Made by a program: the position numbers and the translations under genes | Shown here: positions 8,552-17,616 of the stretch, piece after piece | Position numbering within the stretch: position 1 is the stretch's first letter | How the letters are laid out: each line of letters begins with the position of its first letter | Source: Mycolicibacterium austroafricanum | GTDB lineage: Bacteria; Actinomycetota; Actinomycetes; Mycobacteriales; Mycobacteriaceae | DNA length: 64,000 nucleotides | NCBI RefSeq assembly: GCF_000612725.1 | Contig: NZ_HG964454.1 | Coordinates: 267,951 to 331,950, forward strand | Direction: 5' to 3' | Notes under the pieces: generated by a model | Seen by the model: the letters and a program-made list of their open reading frames with translations, nothing else | Database searches by the model: none | Told to the model about the DNA's origin: nothing

Positions 8552-9430
8552 TCCATCCCACTGTTGCGGACTTTGCCGCCCCGGCCCGGCCGTGATTGCC
8601 ACGTCCATAATGACGCCTACGTCAGCAAACGGTTGCCGCCATCGCCGTCCCCGATCGACGCCAACCGCGCGGTGAGCGTTGATCCCGGCCGTGGCGCGGC
8701 GACCGGGCGCCGACACGCCGACAGCCGACAGCTCATCGGGCGCCGGTCGACGGTCCGCCGGGACGCCCGATACCCGCGGCCGCGGCGCATCGCGACGTCA
8801 CGTTGACGGGTGAACCGCTGCGGTTCCCGCTCCCGGCCATCGGCATGCGGGCAGCGGAATCGCCGAACATGTTGCTGGTCAACGGTTTTACGCCCCGAAT
8901 CGGCCGTGGGTGGGTCGGTCTGACCGGGTTTGTCGACGCGGTGTCCCGCACTTCTTTGCTGGCCGCGACACGCGGGCCTCGTCCACCCCGGGCCCCGAGG
9001 TGCCCCGATCGCGGTCCGGACGCGCACCGATCACACAGCCCGGGGCGGTGCGCGCGAAGTCGGCCCGCACGTGCTTTTCCCTCGTCAAAGACGCCCGAGT
9101 AGGTCTATCGCGTTCGACGGCGCAGGTGTTACAGCCCGGACACTCGACCGCGCAACCGAGTGGGGCCGCCGCGAGGGTTTGCTGATTGGTCTACCAAATT
9201 GTGATCTGTGAGGTATTCTCCCTTCGTCAGGGATCGCGCTTACCGTGCAGCTTTGACAGAGCGACGCCACCGGGGGACTTCGCGTGCGATGTACGCAGCA
9301 CGCAATGACCTGGTGGCGCCGGTTTGTGGAGGCACGGGGAGCACGTAGGTCGGCGCGGCCCCGCAGGATGCCAACCGCACGGTCCCGCTCGCTGTGGAGC
9401 GGATCAGTTGCACCTCAGAAAGGGACGTTT
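8552..9430. other. Long gene-poor intergenic region
   Basis: No open frame here has a convincing start, ribosome site or recognisable protein; the short frames are Arg/Pro-rich shadows of GC-rich DNA. The last 250 bp are less GC-rich and hold a TTGGT-CT-ACCAA symmetry (9186-9197) and a TATTCT hexamer at 9214-9219, so the promoter and leader of the 9431 gene probably lie there. A long 5' untranslated region or a small RNA is possible but not shown. Confidence 0.5.
9186..9197. promoter_or_regulatory. Inverted repeat TTGGT-CT-ACCAA
   Basis: TTGGT (9186-9190) and ACCAA (9193-9197) flank CT. Similar TTGGTAG-type elements occur three times in the other long intergenic region of this gene family (20665-20899). 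It may be an operator for the PE-PPE gene at 9431; the regulator is unknown. Confidence 0.35.
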
Positions 9431-11737
9431 GTGAATCTTGCGACGAAAACGGCGCTGACGGCGGCACTGCCGTTCATGATGCTGCCGCTTACCGTTGCCG
9501 GACCGCTCCCCGCGGCAGGCGCTGCCGCCGCGGAGCTTCCCCCGGGCCCGGCCACCGTCCTTCACACCGGCCCGACCCCCTGGTCGACGCCGAACAACCT
9601 CGGCGGCATCATCTGCGAGCTGGAGCGGGAGTGCCGCGAGGTCTACTACCAGTACATTCTGCCGCTCGGCACCTTCGAGCCCGGGCTCGCCGAGAACGTC
9701 AAGACCATGAACTTCGCGCTGAACAACACCCCAGGTGACAAGATCGCCTACGGGTTCAGCGGCGGCGCGCGGGTCGTCTCCAAGTGGCTGCAGGACAACG
9801 CGGCCACCACCGAGCTCTCACCCGACGAACTGTCCGTCGTGCTCCTGGGCAACGGCGGCCGCAAGTACGGCGGCATCAACGGCTGGTGGGGCGGCTACGG
9901 CGATTCGCTGATGACCCCCACCGAGACCCAGTTCTCCGTCCTCGACGTGGCCCGCGAGTACGACCCGATCGCGGACTTCCCGGACAACCCGTTCAACCTG
10001 CTGGCGCTCGCCAACGCGATCTCCGCGTTCGGCACCGTGCACATGAACTACGCGGATGCGGACCTCGACGCACCGGGCAACTACGTCTGGACCGAGGGCA
10101 ACACCACCTACGTCTTCATCCCGACCTCGCAGCTCCCGCTGCTGCAGGGGTTGCGCACCCTCGGCCTCGACGCACTGGCCGACCAGTGGGAAGCCCCGCT
10201 GCGGGAGATCATCGACAAGGCCTACGACCGCGAGTACCTGGAAGACGCGGAGGTCATCGGTGAGTCGGAAGACGACTCCGAGAACACCGTGCAGCCTGTC
10301 GCCGCCGCGATCCCGACCGGTGCCGGGGAGGCCTGCTCCGGGTACAACACCGACGGCTGCGACATCAACGAGGAGCAGTCCTACACCCCGATCACCGCAC
10401 CTGATCTGGACAACCCGGCATGGCAGAACGTGCTGCCGAACCTGGTCAACGCGCTGATCAGCGTTCCGCGGGCCTACCTCGACGGGCTCAATGACCTGTC
10501 GCATGCGCTCGAAGTCACGGGAAGCTGGTGGGTCTACACGCCCACCAACGTGCTGGGCTACGACCCGGCCGACCCGCCGAAGATCACCGCGGTCACCAAC
10601 CTGCTGATCCCGTTCAAGCCGCTGTCCAACGCCCTGGGCGAGCACGTGTCCTGGTGGGCGAAGGCCAACCTGCCGATGGACGCCGGCTGCACCGGCACCG
10701 CGCCGCCCACCTGCAAGGACGCCAACTCCATCCTCAGCAAGATGTTCCTGGCGCCGATCTGGGACCTGATCTCGGGTTACCAGTTCCCCGAGCTGAACAA
10801 CCCGGTCAACGAGGAAGAGGGCGCGGCCGGCGAGGAGATCCCCGGCCAGACGGGCAACCCGGTGCCGTGGTCCGGCGAGTCTGTTCAGCTCAACCCGTGG
10901 GATCCGGTGTACAACACGCTGAACTACCTGTTCGCGCCGCCGGAGCAGAATCGGCCGGAGCCGATCACGTTCACCGAGGTCGTCGAATCGGTGGTCCGAT
11001 TCGGCAAGGCGATGTGGCTGGACTTCAACCCGTTCGTGCCGGGCAGCTTCCTGTGGAAGGGCTACCCGTACACGCTGGTGACGCCGTTCATCAAGCCGTT
11101 CGTCAAGTTGCTGTGCCCGTCGTGCGACCCGGAGCACCCGGAGGATCCGACGCCGTTCGACGGCGAACTGCCGCCGAGCAGCGAAGAGGGCACCGAGGGC
11201 TCCGACGCCACCACGCTGCTGGCCTCGTCGACCGAGACCACCGAGGGCGCCACCGCCGACGAGGAGTCGGCCCCCGAGGCCGAGGGCGAGGACGTCGTCT
11301 CCGGGGCGGTCACCGACCTGCTGGAGAAGTTCAAGCTCGCTCCGCAGGACGAGACCGCGGTCGACGAGACGACGGACGAGGCGGATCAGGAGCAGCCCGC
11401 CGCCGAGGTGCCGGACGAGACGCCCGCCGCCGAGGTGCCGGACGAAGCGCCGGATGCCGAAGACGAGGGCAAGACCGAGACCGGGGCTCCCGCCGAGACC
11501 AAGCCCGAGGCGGGTGTCGACGAGGCCGAGGACAAGCCGGACACCGGCGAGACCGAGGACAAGGTGACCGAGACCGACGATGCCGAGAAGCCGTCGACCG
11601 GTGGAAAGCACCGCAAGGCCGATGGCGCCGATGCCTCGACGGCCTCGCAGGACGGGGGCGCTGAGTCCAAGTCCGACACCGACTCGAACAAGGAGAGCGC
11701 GGGCGCGAGCAGCGGCGGCGCTGACTCCGGCGAATAG
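9431..11737 (+). CDS. Exported PE-PPE-domain hydrolase/acyltransferase fused to a second domain and an acidic tail
   Basis: This 768-residue protein has a signal peptide (about 1-34), a PE-PPE (PF08237-type) serine-hydrolase domain (about 40-270), a second domain (about 335-565) shared with the protein at 5515, and an acidic Glu/Asp/Ala tail (about 566-768). The predicted triad is Ser110 in GFSGG, Asp178 and His204; the Ser-Asp-His spacing is the same in the paralogues. M. tuberculosis PE-PPE proteins Chp1 and Chp2 are acyltransferases in sulfolipid and polyacyltrehalose assembly, others are esterases. No PE or PPE N-terminal domain is present. I chose GTG 9431 because it has AGAAAGGGA upstream and starts the signal peptide, matching the start of the relative at 21400. 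Confidence 0.8.
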   Translation: MNLATKTALTAALPFMMLPLTVAGPLPAAGAAAAELPPGPATVLHTGPTPWSTPNNLGGIICELERECREVYYQYILPLGTFEPGLAENVKTMNFALNNTPGDKIAYGFSGGARVVSKWLQDNAATTELSPDELSVVLLGNGGRKYGGINGWWGGYGDSLMTPTETQFSVLDVAREYDPIADFPDNPFNLLALANAISAFGTVHMNYADADLDAPGNYVWTEGNTTYVFIPTSQLPLLQGLRTLGLDALADQWEAPLREIIDKAYDREYLEDAEVIGESEDDSENTVQPVAAAIPTGAGEACSGYNTDGCDINEEQSYTPITAPDLDNPAWQNVLPNLVNALISVPRAYLDGLNDLSHALEVTGSWWVYTPTNVLGYDPADPPKITAVTNLLIPFKPLSNALGEHVSWWAKANLPMDAGCTGTAPPTCKDANSILSKMFLAPIWDLISGYQFPELNNPVNEEEGAAGEEIPGQTGNPVPWSGESVQLNPWDPVYNTLNYLFAPPEQNRPEPITFTEVVESVVRFGKAMWLDFNPFVPGSFLWKGYPYTLVTPFIKPFVKLLCPSCDPEHPEDPTPFDGELPPSSEEGTEGSDATTLLASSTETTEGATADEESAPEAEGEDVVSGAVTDLLEKFKLAPQDETAVDETTDEADQEQPAAEVPDETPAAEVPDEAPDAEDEGKTETGAPAETKPEAGVDEAEDKPDTGETEDKVTETDDAEKPSTGGKHRKADGADASTASQDGGAESKSDTDSNKESAGASSGGADSGE

Positions 11738-11770
11738 GAAAGCCCGGACCATCAAACGTAGTATCGCCTC

Positions 11771-13255
11771 GTGAGTACGGAGCAGTTAGACGCCGTCATC
11801 GTCGGTGCCGGATTCGGCGGAATGGGAGCGGCGATCCAGCTCAATCGGCTGGGTTACCGCAACATCGCGATCCTGGACCGCGAGGACGACCTCGGTGGAA
11901 CGTGGCACGTCAACCGTTACCCAGGCCTGACGGTTGACGTCCCGTCCACCACCTACTCGTACTGGTTCGAACCGAACCCGTACTGGTCTCGGCTGTACGC
12001 CCCCGGCTCCGAGCTCAAGACGTACGCCGAGCACGTCGCCGACAAGTACGACCTGCGCCGCTACATGCGGTTCAACACCACCGTCGAGGGCGCCCGCTGG
12101 GACGAGGAGAACCAGCAGTGGGTGGTCTCGCTGGCGGGAGGTCAGACGCTGCAGTCGCAGTTCCTGGTGCTCGCGACCGGCTATCTGTGCCAGCCCAAGA
12201 AGCCGGACATCCCGGGCATCGACACGTTTGCCGGCACCGTGCTGCACGCCCAGGAATGGGACGACAATTATTCGCTCAGGGGTAAGAAGGCCGCGATCAT
12301 CGGCACCGGCTCCACCGGTGTGCAGCTCATCCCGAAGCTGGCCGAGGACGTCGCCGACCTGACGGTGTACCAGCGCACGCCGATCTGGGTGATGCCGAAG
12401 TTCGACCTGTCGTTCGGTCCGAGGACGCAGCGTATTTTCGCGAAATTCCCTGCGACACAACGCTTTGTCCGGCTCTCCAGCGACCTGTTCATGGACATCA
12501 TGACCACGCTCGCGATGTGGAAGTTCCGACAGCTGCGGCCGATCAACACCGCGGCCGCCAAGATCGGGACGCTGCACCGGTTCCTGGCCATCCGTGACAA
12601 GGAACTGCGGCGCAAGCTGACGCCGGACTACGACTTCGGCTGCAAGCGGCCCACGTTGTCGAACGTGTACTACCGCACCTTCACCAAACCGCACGTGCAT
12701 CTGGAGACGGCGGGTATCGAACGGATCGAGCCGGACGGCATCGTCGGCAAGGACGGCACCAAGCGCGTCATCGACACCCTGGTGCTGGCCACCGGCTTCG
12801 ACGTGTGGGAGTCGAATCTGCCCGCCATCGAGGTGATCGGCCGGGAAGGCCGCGACCTCGGAAAGTGGTGGCGCGAGAACCGATTCCAGGCCTACGAGGG
12901 CTTGACGGTGCCGTTGTTCCCGAACATGGTGACCCAGGCCAGCCCGTACGCATGGGTCGGCATGTCGTGGTTCGACACCGTCGAGTACCAGATGCGCCAC
13001 ATGAACCGGCTCCTCGGCGAGCTGCAGCGCAAGGGCGCCCGGACGTTCGAGGTCACCGAGGAGGCGAACGCGAGGTTCCTTGAGCGGATGCTGACCCTGC
13101 TCGACGATTCGGTGTTCCGTCTCGGCGACTGCACGAATTCGCGGTCGTACTGGTTCAACAGCTCCGGCGAGGCCCCGCTGTTCCGGCCGACGTCGATCCG
13201 TCAAGCGGTCAAGGAGCAGGAGAAGTTCCCGCTGGCCGACTACGCGATAGCCTGA
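11771..13255 (+). CDS. Flavin-containing (Baeyer-Villiger type) monooxygenase 1
   Basis: This 494-residue class B flavoprotein monooxygenase has the FAD motif GAGFGG (12-17), the NADPH motif GTGSTG (178-183) and the BVMO fingerprint FxGxxxHxxxW as F153, G155, H159, W163. Such enzymes insert oxygen next to a ketone carbonyl, or oxidise heteroatoms, using FAD and NADPH. GTG 11771 is 33 bp after the PE-PPE gene, and the P450 starts 31 bp downstream, so a PE-PPE/BVMO/P450 transcript is plausible. It is closely related to the BVMO at 17617-19095. The substrate is unknown. Confidence 0.87.
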   Translation: MSTEQLDAVIVGAGFGGMGAAIQLNRLGYRNIAILDREDDLGGTWHVNRYPGLTVDVPSTTYSYWFEPNPYWSRLYAPGSELKTYAEHVADKYDLRRYMRFNTTVEGARWDEENQQWVVSLAGGQTLQSQFLVLATGYLCQPKKPDIPGIDTFAGTVLHAQEWDDNYSLRGKKAAIIGTGSTGVQLIPKLAEDVADLTVYQRTPIWVMPKFDLSFGPRTQRIFAKFPATQRFVRLSSDLFMDIMTTLAMWKFRQLRPINTAAAKIGTLHRFLAIRDKELRRKLTPDYDFGCKRPTLSNVYYRTFTKPHVHLETAGIERIEPDGIVGKDGTKRVIDTLVLATGFDVWESNLPAIEVIGREGRDLGKWWRENRFQAYEGLTVPLFPNMVTQASPYAWVGMSWFDTVEYQMRHMNRLLGELQRKGARTFEVTEEANARFLERMLTLLDDSVFRLGDCTNSRSYWFNSSGEAPLFRPTSIRQAVKEQEKFPLADYAIA

Positions 13256-13286
13256 AAGACTCACTAGCTCTGTAAGGGGTGACGAC

Positions 13287-14651
13287 ATGGCAACGGCCAC
13301 CACCGATCCAGTGCGGCTGCCACCTGGCCCGCGGATCCCCAAGCTCATCCAGGGCGCGGCCGTGCTGACCCAGCGCTACGGCGCGATCGCGGCGCTGGGC
13401 CGCCGGTACGGCCCGACGTTCACGCTGAACATCCCGGTGTTCGGGGAGACCGTGGTCATCAGTGACCCGGTCCTGGTGAAGGACCTGTTCAGCACTCACC
13501 GTGACCTGGTGGGCAGACCGCAGAACAACCTCGGCGGCGACGTGCTCGGGCCGGGGTCGATCTTCAACCTCGAAGGTGACGCGCTGCAGGCCCGCCGCAA
13601 GTTGCTGCTGCCGCCGTTCAACGGCAAGAGCATGCGCGGGTACGCGAGCATCACCGAAGAGGAGGCGATCCGCGAGATCCGAACCTGGCCCGAGGGGGTC
13701 GAGTTCGAGACGCTCGAGCCGATGATGCGGATCACGCTGAACACCATCCTGCGCGCGGTGTTCGGGGCCGAAGGTGAGCAGCTCGACGAACTGCGCGAGT
13801 TGATGCCCAAGGCTGTCGAATTCGGTTCCAAGATCGCGCTGATGCCGTCCATCGTGCGTAAGGATTTCGGACCGTGGAGCCCGGGCGGCAAGTTCGCCAG
13901 GTACCGCAAACGGATGGACGAGCTGCTCAACGGGCTGCTCAACGACGCGCGGTCGGACCCGAACTTCACCGAACGCAACGACGTACTGTCCCTGCTGTTG
14001 CAGGCCCGTTACGACGACGGCAGCCCGATGCCGGATTCCTTCATCCTCGATGAGCTGCTGACGATGCTGGTGGCCGGGCACGAGACCACCTCCACCCAGC
14101 TGGCGTGGACGATCGAGCGGATTCGCCGCCACCCGCAACTGCTCGTCCGGCTCACCGAGGAGGTCGACGCCGGCGGCAACGAGCTCCTGCTGGCCACGAT
14201 CGCCGAGTCGCAGCGCACCCGGCCGGTGCTGACCGCGGCGCTGCGGCGGGCGCGGACTCGGATTCGCTTGGGAGAGTGGGTCATTCCCGAAGGCGACACG
14301 ATTCTGGCGAGCACGCAGCTGGCGATGGCGGCCGAGTCGAGCTTCCCCGACGCCGACAAGTTCAACCCGGACCGGTTCGTCGGCAATCCGCCGAACCCGT
14401 TCGCCTGGATCCCGTTCGGCGGCGGCATGATGCGGTGTATCGGCGCGTCGTTCGCGACCATGGAGATGGAAGTGACGCTGCGGGCGCTGTTGCGGGAGTT
14501 CACGATCGAGCCGACCACCGAGCCCGACGAGAAGCCGCACAGCCGCGGCGTCACGGTAACCCCGGGCCGCAACGGTCGCCTCGTCGTGCACCGGCGTGAG
14601 CACAAGGCGGCACGCGCCACCGACTCGGTGTCGGTGGCGGAGAGCAGTTAG
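13287..14651 (+). CDS. Cytochrome P450
   Basis: This 454-residue P450 has the I-helix oxygen-activation motif AGHETTS (263-269), the K-helix ExxR as Glu307-Arg310, and the heme-binding FGGGMMRCIG with Cys384. The N-terminus 'RLPPGPRIP' is like the CYP135/CYP138 group of mycobacteria; family assignment by eye only. It is a soluble monooxygenase needing ferredoxin and reductase partners, none of which are adjacent. It probably shares a transcript with the upstream BVMO. Its stop overlaps the stop of the convergent methyltransferase by 4 bp. Confidence 0.88.
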   Translation: MATATTDPVRLPPGPRIPKLIQGAAVLTQRYGAIAALGRRYGPTFTLNIPVFGETVVISDPVLVKDLFSTHRDLVGRPQNNLGGDVLGPGSIFNLEGDALQARRKLLLPPFNGKSMRGYASITEEEAIREIRTWPEGVEFETLEPMMRITLNTILRAVFGAEGEQLDELRELMPKAVEFGSKIALMPSIVRKDFGPWSPGGKFARYRKRMDELLNGLLNDARSDPNFTERNDVLSLLLQARYDDGSPMPDSFILDELLTMLVAGHETTSTQLAWTIERIRRHPQLLVRLTEEVDAGGNELLLATIAESQRTRPVLTAALRRARTRIRLGEWVIPEGDTILASTQLAMAAESSFPDADKFNPDRFVGNPPNPFAWIPFGGGMMRCIGASFATMEMEVTLRALLREFTIEPTTEPDEKPHSRGVTVTPGRNGRLVVHRREHKAARATDSVSVAESS

Positions 14652-15475
14652 AAGCGGTACTGCAGAACCCGCGCCTTGCGCGCGATGGCGGGGACCCGGT
14701 GTGACAGTTTGGCCGCGAGCCGCAGGCCGGCGGGGAACAGCGCGCCCTCCGGCCGCTGCATGACGCTGGCCTCCTCCAGCAGGGTGAGGTCGCGATTCCA
14801 CGCCTCGGGGCGGTGGGCGTCCTTGAACCCCGGGAATTTCCACTGGCCGTGCGGCGAGTTCGTCTTGCTCGACGTGGCCAACCTGCCCAGCAGCCGGTTG
14901 AGCTTGCTGACCGGGCCGTAATCGTTGAAAGCGACGACGCCGGAAGCGAAGTGGCCGGTGATGCGGCGCAGTATCGCGACCACGTCGGCCTCGGTGAGAA
15001 AGGCCACCAGGCCGTCGGCGAACAGCATGGTGGGCCGGTCGGCAGGTATGGAGTCGGCCCAGCCCGGTTCCAGAAGTGACGTGGGTACGGAGCGGTCGCG
15101 GTCGCGGACGGGCAGTAGTGCCTCACGCAGGGCGATCACCGCGGGCAGGTCGACGCTGTACCAGTCGACGGTGGACGGGGGATCAACCCGGAACACGGCG
15201 CTACTGAAACCTGCACCGAGATCCACGACCACGGCGTCGGGGTGCCGTGCGGTGAAGGCGCGAAGGCGTTCGTCGAGCATCTTGGCCCGCAGGGCGACCA
15301 GCGGCACGACGGAGGGGGTGGCGGCAAGAGTGGTGAAGTCGTAGTCGATCTGGTCGACGGTCTTCTCGGCCAGCCGGTCACCGAGAATCGGCCGCGCGGC
15401 CTTGCTGTCGAGGGCGCGGCAGTATTCGGTGAGCAGAGCCGTTTGTTCGATGGGGGTGAGACCGCTGACATCCAT
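14648..15475 (-). CDS. LCMT-family SAM-dependent methyltransferase 2
   Basis: This 275-residue methyltransferase belongs to the same family as the gene at 2558. Motif I is 'VVVDLGAGFSS' (82-92), the acidic ribose motif is in 'DWYSVDLPAVIALREALLP', and 'IPADRPTMLFADGLVAFL' corresponds to motif IV. Sequence similarity to the first copy is moderate, so this is an old paralogue rather than a recent duplication. The ATG at 15475 gives the family-length N-terminus; a slightly longer frame starts at 15493. It lies between a P450 and an acidic-tailed PE-PPE gene. Substrate unknown. Confidence 0.78.
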   Translation of the reverse strand: MDVSGLTPIEQTALLTEYCRALDSKAARPILGDRLAEKTVDQIDYDFTTLAATPSVVPLVALRAKMLDERLRAFTARHPDAVVVDLGAGFSSAVFRVDPPSTVDWYSVDLPAVIALREALLPVRDRDRSVPTSLLEPGWADSIPADRPTMLFADGLVAFLTEADVVAILRRITGHFASGVVAFNDYGPVSKLNRLLGRLATSSKTNSPHGQWKFPGFKDAHRPEAWNRDLTLLEEASVMQRPEGALFPAGLRLAAKLSHRVPAIARKARVLQYRF

Positions 15476-15520
15476 GTTGCCAGCCAAGCACATCCACCGA
15501 TCCGTGCGGCAAGCGCTCGA

Positions 15521-16711
15521 CTACTCGTCCCCGCCGGACGAATCACCGGAGGACGAATCCTGAGCCGGGGTATCGTCCGTGCCCGAGCTGTCCTCTGGGT
15601 CCTCTTGGGCCTCCTCGGCCTCCAGGGCCTCGGCCTCCTCGGCCTCGGGCTCGGCGGCCTCCTCTGCCTCCTCTGCGGCCTCTTCGGGCTCCTGGGCCTC
15701 CTCGGGCTCCTGGGTCTCCTCGGCGGCCTGCTGGTCGGAGGTTGCCTCCTCGGGGACCGAACCCTGGTCGTCCTCGTCGATCGTCAGCGACTGAACCGAC
15801 GTCAGTGGGGCCGTCTCACCCTCGGGCTCAGGATCTGTCTGTGGCTCCTCGGGTTCGGGCTCCGGTTCGGGCTCCGGCTCGGGCTCGCTGGGCAGCCCCG
15901 GCTCGGCAGGTAGGTAGGAACGGTCGTAGGCATCCTCGACGATCGCCTTCAGCGGTCCGTTGAGCGCGTCGGCGATCCCGGTGAGGCCGAGCCAGCGCAG
16001 CGGCTCGAGCAGTGGCAGGTTCTCGGTCGGGATGAAGACGTAGGTCGTGTTCCCTTCCTTCCACACGTAATTCCGGGGGTCGTAGAGATCGACCTCCTCG
16101 TAATCCGCATGGATGAACATGAAGCCGGCGAGGACGTTGGCCAGCGCGAGAAGGTTGAATCGGTCGGGCATGTCGGCCGCCATGTCGTACTGCCGCGCCA
16201 CGTCGAGGATCTGGTAATCACTGTCCGGTACGGTCTGGCCCCAACCGACATGCGCGCCACCGTATTTGCGCCCCGGATTGCCGATCAGCACGAAGCTCAG
16301 GTGTTCCGGGGACGGCGCGTCTTCGGTGCCTGCGTGCTGCGCGATCCAGTCGGCGGCCACCCGCGCGCCCTGGCTGTAGCCGAAGACGATCTGATGTGGT
16401 TGCTCAGGAGTTGGTAGCGGCTGCCTGATCGCCTGGTCCAGCAACTCGACACCCTCGGCCCGCAGCAGATACGGATACGGCACCGACGAACACGTGCGAC
16501 CCCCTGAGCACACCTCGCCGCGGAGGTCATCGTCGTTGCCGCCCGGCAGCAGGCTCAACGTCAGCACCCGTGCGTTCTCCGGAAGCATCGAGATCGGCGC
16601 AGCGGCCGCCTGGGCGGGTGCCTGTGCCGGGAACGTCATGATCGGTACTGCTGCAGCAGCCGCCAGCCACTTCGCGTGGCGCTTTCCGGCATATCCGGTC
16701 GTCGTTGCCAT
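15521..16711 (-). CDS. Exported PE-PPE-domain hydrolase with acidic tail (single domain)
   Basis: This 396-residue protein has a signal peptide (hydrophobic segment about 14-38), a PE-PPE domain (about 45-265), and a tail of about 120 residues dominated by Glu/Ala and then Ser/Gly/Asp. The predicted triad is Ser113 in GYSQG, Asp176 and His201. It lacks the second domain of the 9431 protein. The ATG at 16711 is preceded by CTGGGGGGG; a TTG at 16729 is a less likely start. It is 45 bp upstream of the methyltransferase stop side and divergent in sense from the P450. The likely role is esterase or acyltransferase in the cell envelope. Confidence 0.8.
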   Translation of the reverse strand: MATTTGYAGKRHAKWLAAAAAVPIMTFPAQAPAQAAAAPISMLPENARVLTLSLLPGGNDDDLRGEVCSGGRTCSSVPYPYLLRAEGVELLDQAIRQPLPTPEQPHQIVFGYSQGARVAADWIAQHAGTEDAPSPEHLSFVLIGNPGRKYGGAHVGWGQTVPDSDYQILDVARQYDMAADMPDRFNLLALANVLAGFMFIHADYEEVDLYDPRNYVWKEGNTTYVFIPTENLPLLEPLRWLGLTGIADALNGPLKAIVEDAYDRSYLPAEPGLPSEPEPEPEPEPEPEEPQTDPEPEGETAPLTSVQSLTIDEDDQGSVPEEATSDQQAAEETQEPEEAQEPEEAAEEAEEAAEPEAEEAEALEAEEAQEDPEDSSGTDDTPAQDSSSGDSSGGDE

Positions 16712-16891
16712 CGCCCCCCCAGGAATCAACGTCTGCCGTATTTGCTGACCGGGTTCAGCGTACTCGTGTCACCGCACTGCTACCCGCATTTCACCGCGGC
16801 ACGCAGGATTCGTGGCGCCGGGCGGGAGGGGCAACCGGCGAACAGCTTCGCTGAACGGATAAGTCGTTTGCTGAGCGGCCCGCGGACCTGG

Positions 16892-17557
16892 CTACCCGAG
16901 CCGGCCGGCCGCGAAGTTGGCGGCCTCTTCCACCATGCCGTTGTCGACGTAGGCGAAATGGGCGGGCAGATTGAAGCCGGGGGAGCAGAACGGGTCGTCG
17001 AACGCACACAGATCGATCGACTTCGACCCGTACGTCCCGCTCATCTGGGGCAGCGGCCCGCCACCGCGGATGTCGCGCAACGGGTTTCCGAAGACCACGA
17101 CAGCGGCCACATGGTCGGCGACATTCGGCGGCATCGGTGTGGGCGTGAACCGGCCGAGCGGTCGCGGGTCGACGGTGATCAGGTCGATGACGCCGGCACC
17201 CTGGGACATGCCGCCCAACACCAGCTTGGTGTCGGGACAGTTCCCCGCCATCCACTGCACCCGCCCGGACGCGTCGGCGGCACCGAGCGGCGCCGAGTTG
17301 TCGAAATCGAAACCTGCGGGGTAGTTCACCGCGTAGGTACCCACCGACCGGCCACCGACCTTGGGGCGCAGGGCATTGACGAACGCGTCACCGACCCACC
17401 CGAGCCCGGGCTCGGCACCGGTTCCGCGGGCGAAGATGACCTCGATGTCGGGGCACGGATCCGCCGATGCGGCCGGTGCACCGACTCCAATGGGCCACAA
17501 CCCGGCCGAAACCGCGACTGCCGCACCGACAATGCCAAGGACGCGCCTCACCTGCAT
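16892..17557 (-). CDS. Cutinase family secreted esterase
   Basis: This 221-residue cutinase has an N-terminal signal peptide ending near 'ASA-DPCP' (about residue 32), the nucleophile in GGMSQGAG (Ser118), and a 'CAFDDPFC....H' region giving the expected catalytic Asp (187 or 188) and His200. Cysteines at about 35, 107, 184 and 191 fit the two disulfides of cutinase-like proteins. Mycobacterial cutinases hydrolyse esters, lipids and polysorbates outside the cell. It stands 59 bp downstream of no other gene in its direction, and follows the PE-PPE gene's upstream region, so it is probably its own transcript. Confidence 0.87.
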   Translation of the reverse strand: MQVRRVLGIVGAAVAVSAGLWPIGVGAPAASADPCPDIEVIFARGTGAEPGLGWVGDAFVNALRPKVGGRSVGTYAVNYPAGFDFDNSAPLGAADASGRVQWMAGNCPDTKLVLGGMSQGAGVIDLITVDPRPLGRFTPTPMPPNVADHVAAVVVFGNPLRDIRGGGPLPQMSGTYGSKSIDLCAFDDPFCSPGFNLPAHFAYVDNGMVEEAANFAAGRLG

Positions 17558-17616
17558 GTATCCATGCTGTCACATCGCTGTGAGTGCCTTGATGGAACAG
17601 CCTCTGAGCAGGGAGT

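Noticed and set aside
9199..9219. A sigma-A promoter before the 9431 gene
   Set aside because: TTGTGA and TATTCT are only 9 bp apart, too close for a -35/-10 pair; only the -10-like hexamer was kept as a note.
8564..9270. Several 60-100-residue frames between 8.5 and 9.3 kb
   Set aside because: Arg/Pro-rich, no ribosome sites, no homology by eye, and frames overlap each other.
9818..11755. 645-residue minus-strand frame
   Set aside because: Shadow of the PE-PPE gene on the plus strand; Arg/Gly/Val-rich without recognisable motifs.
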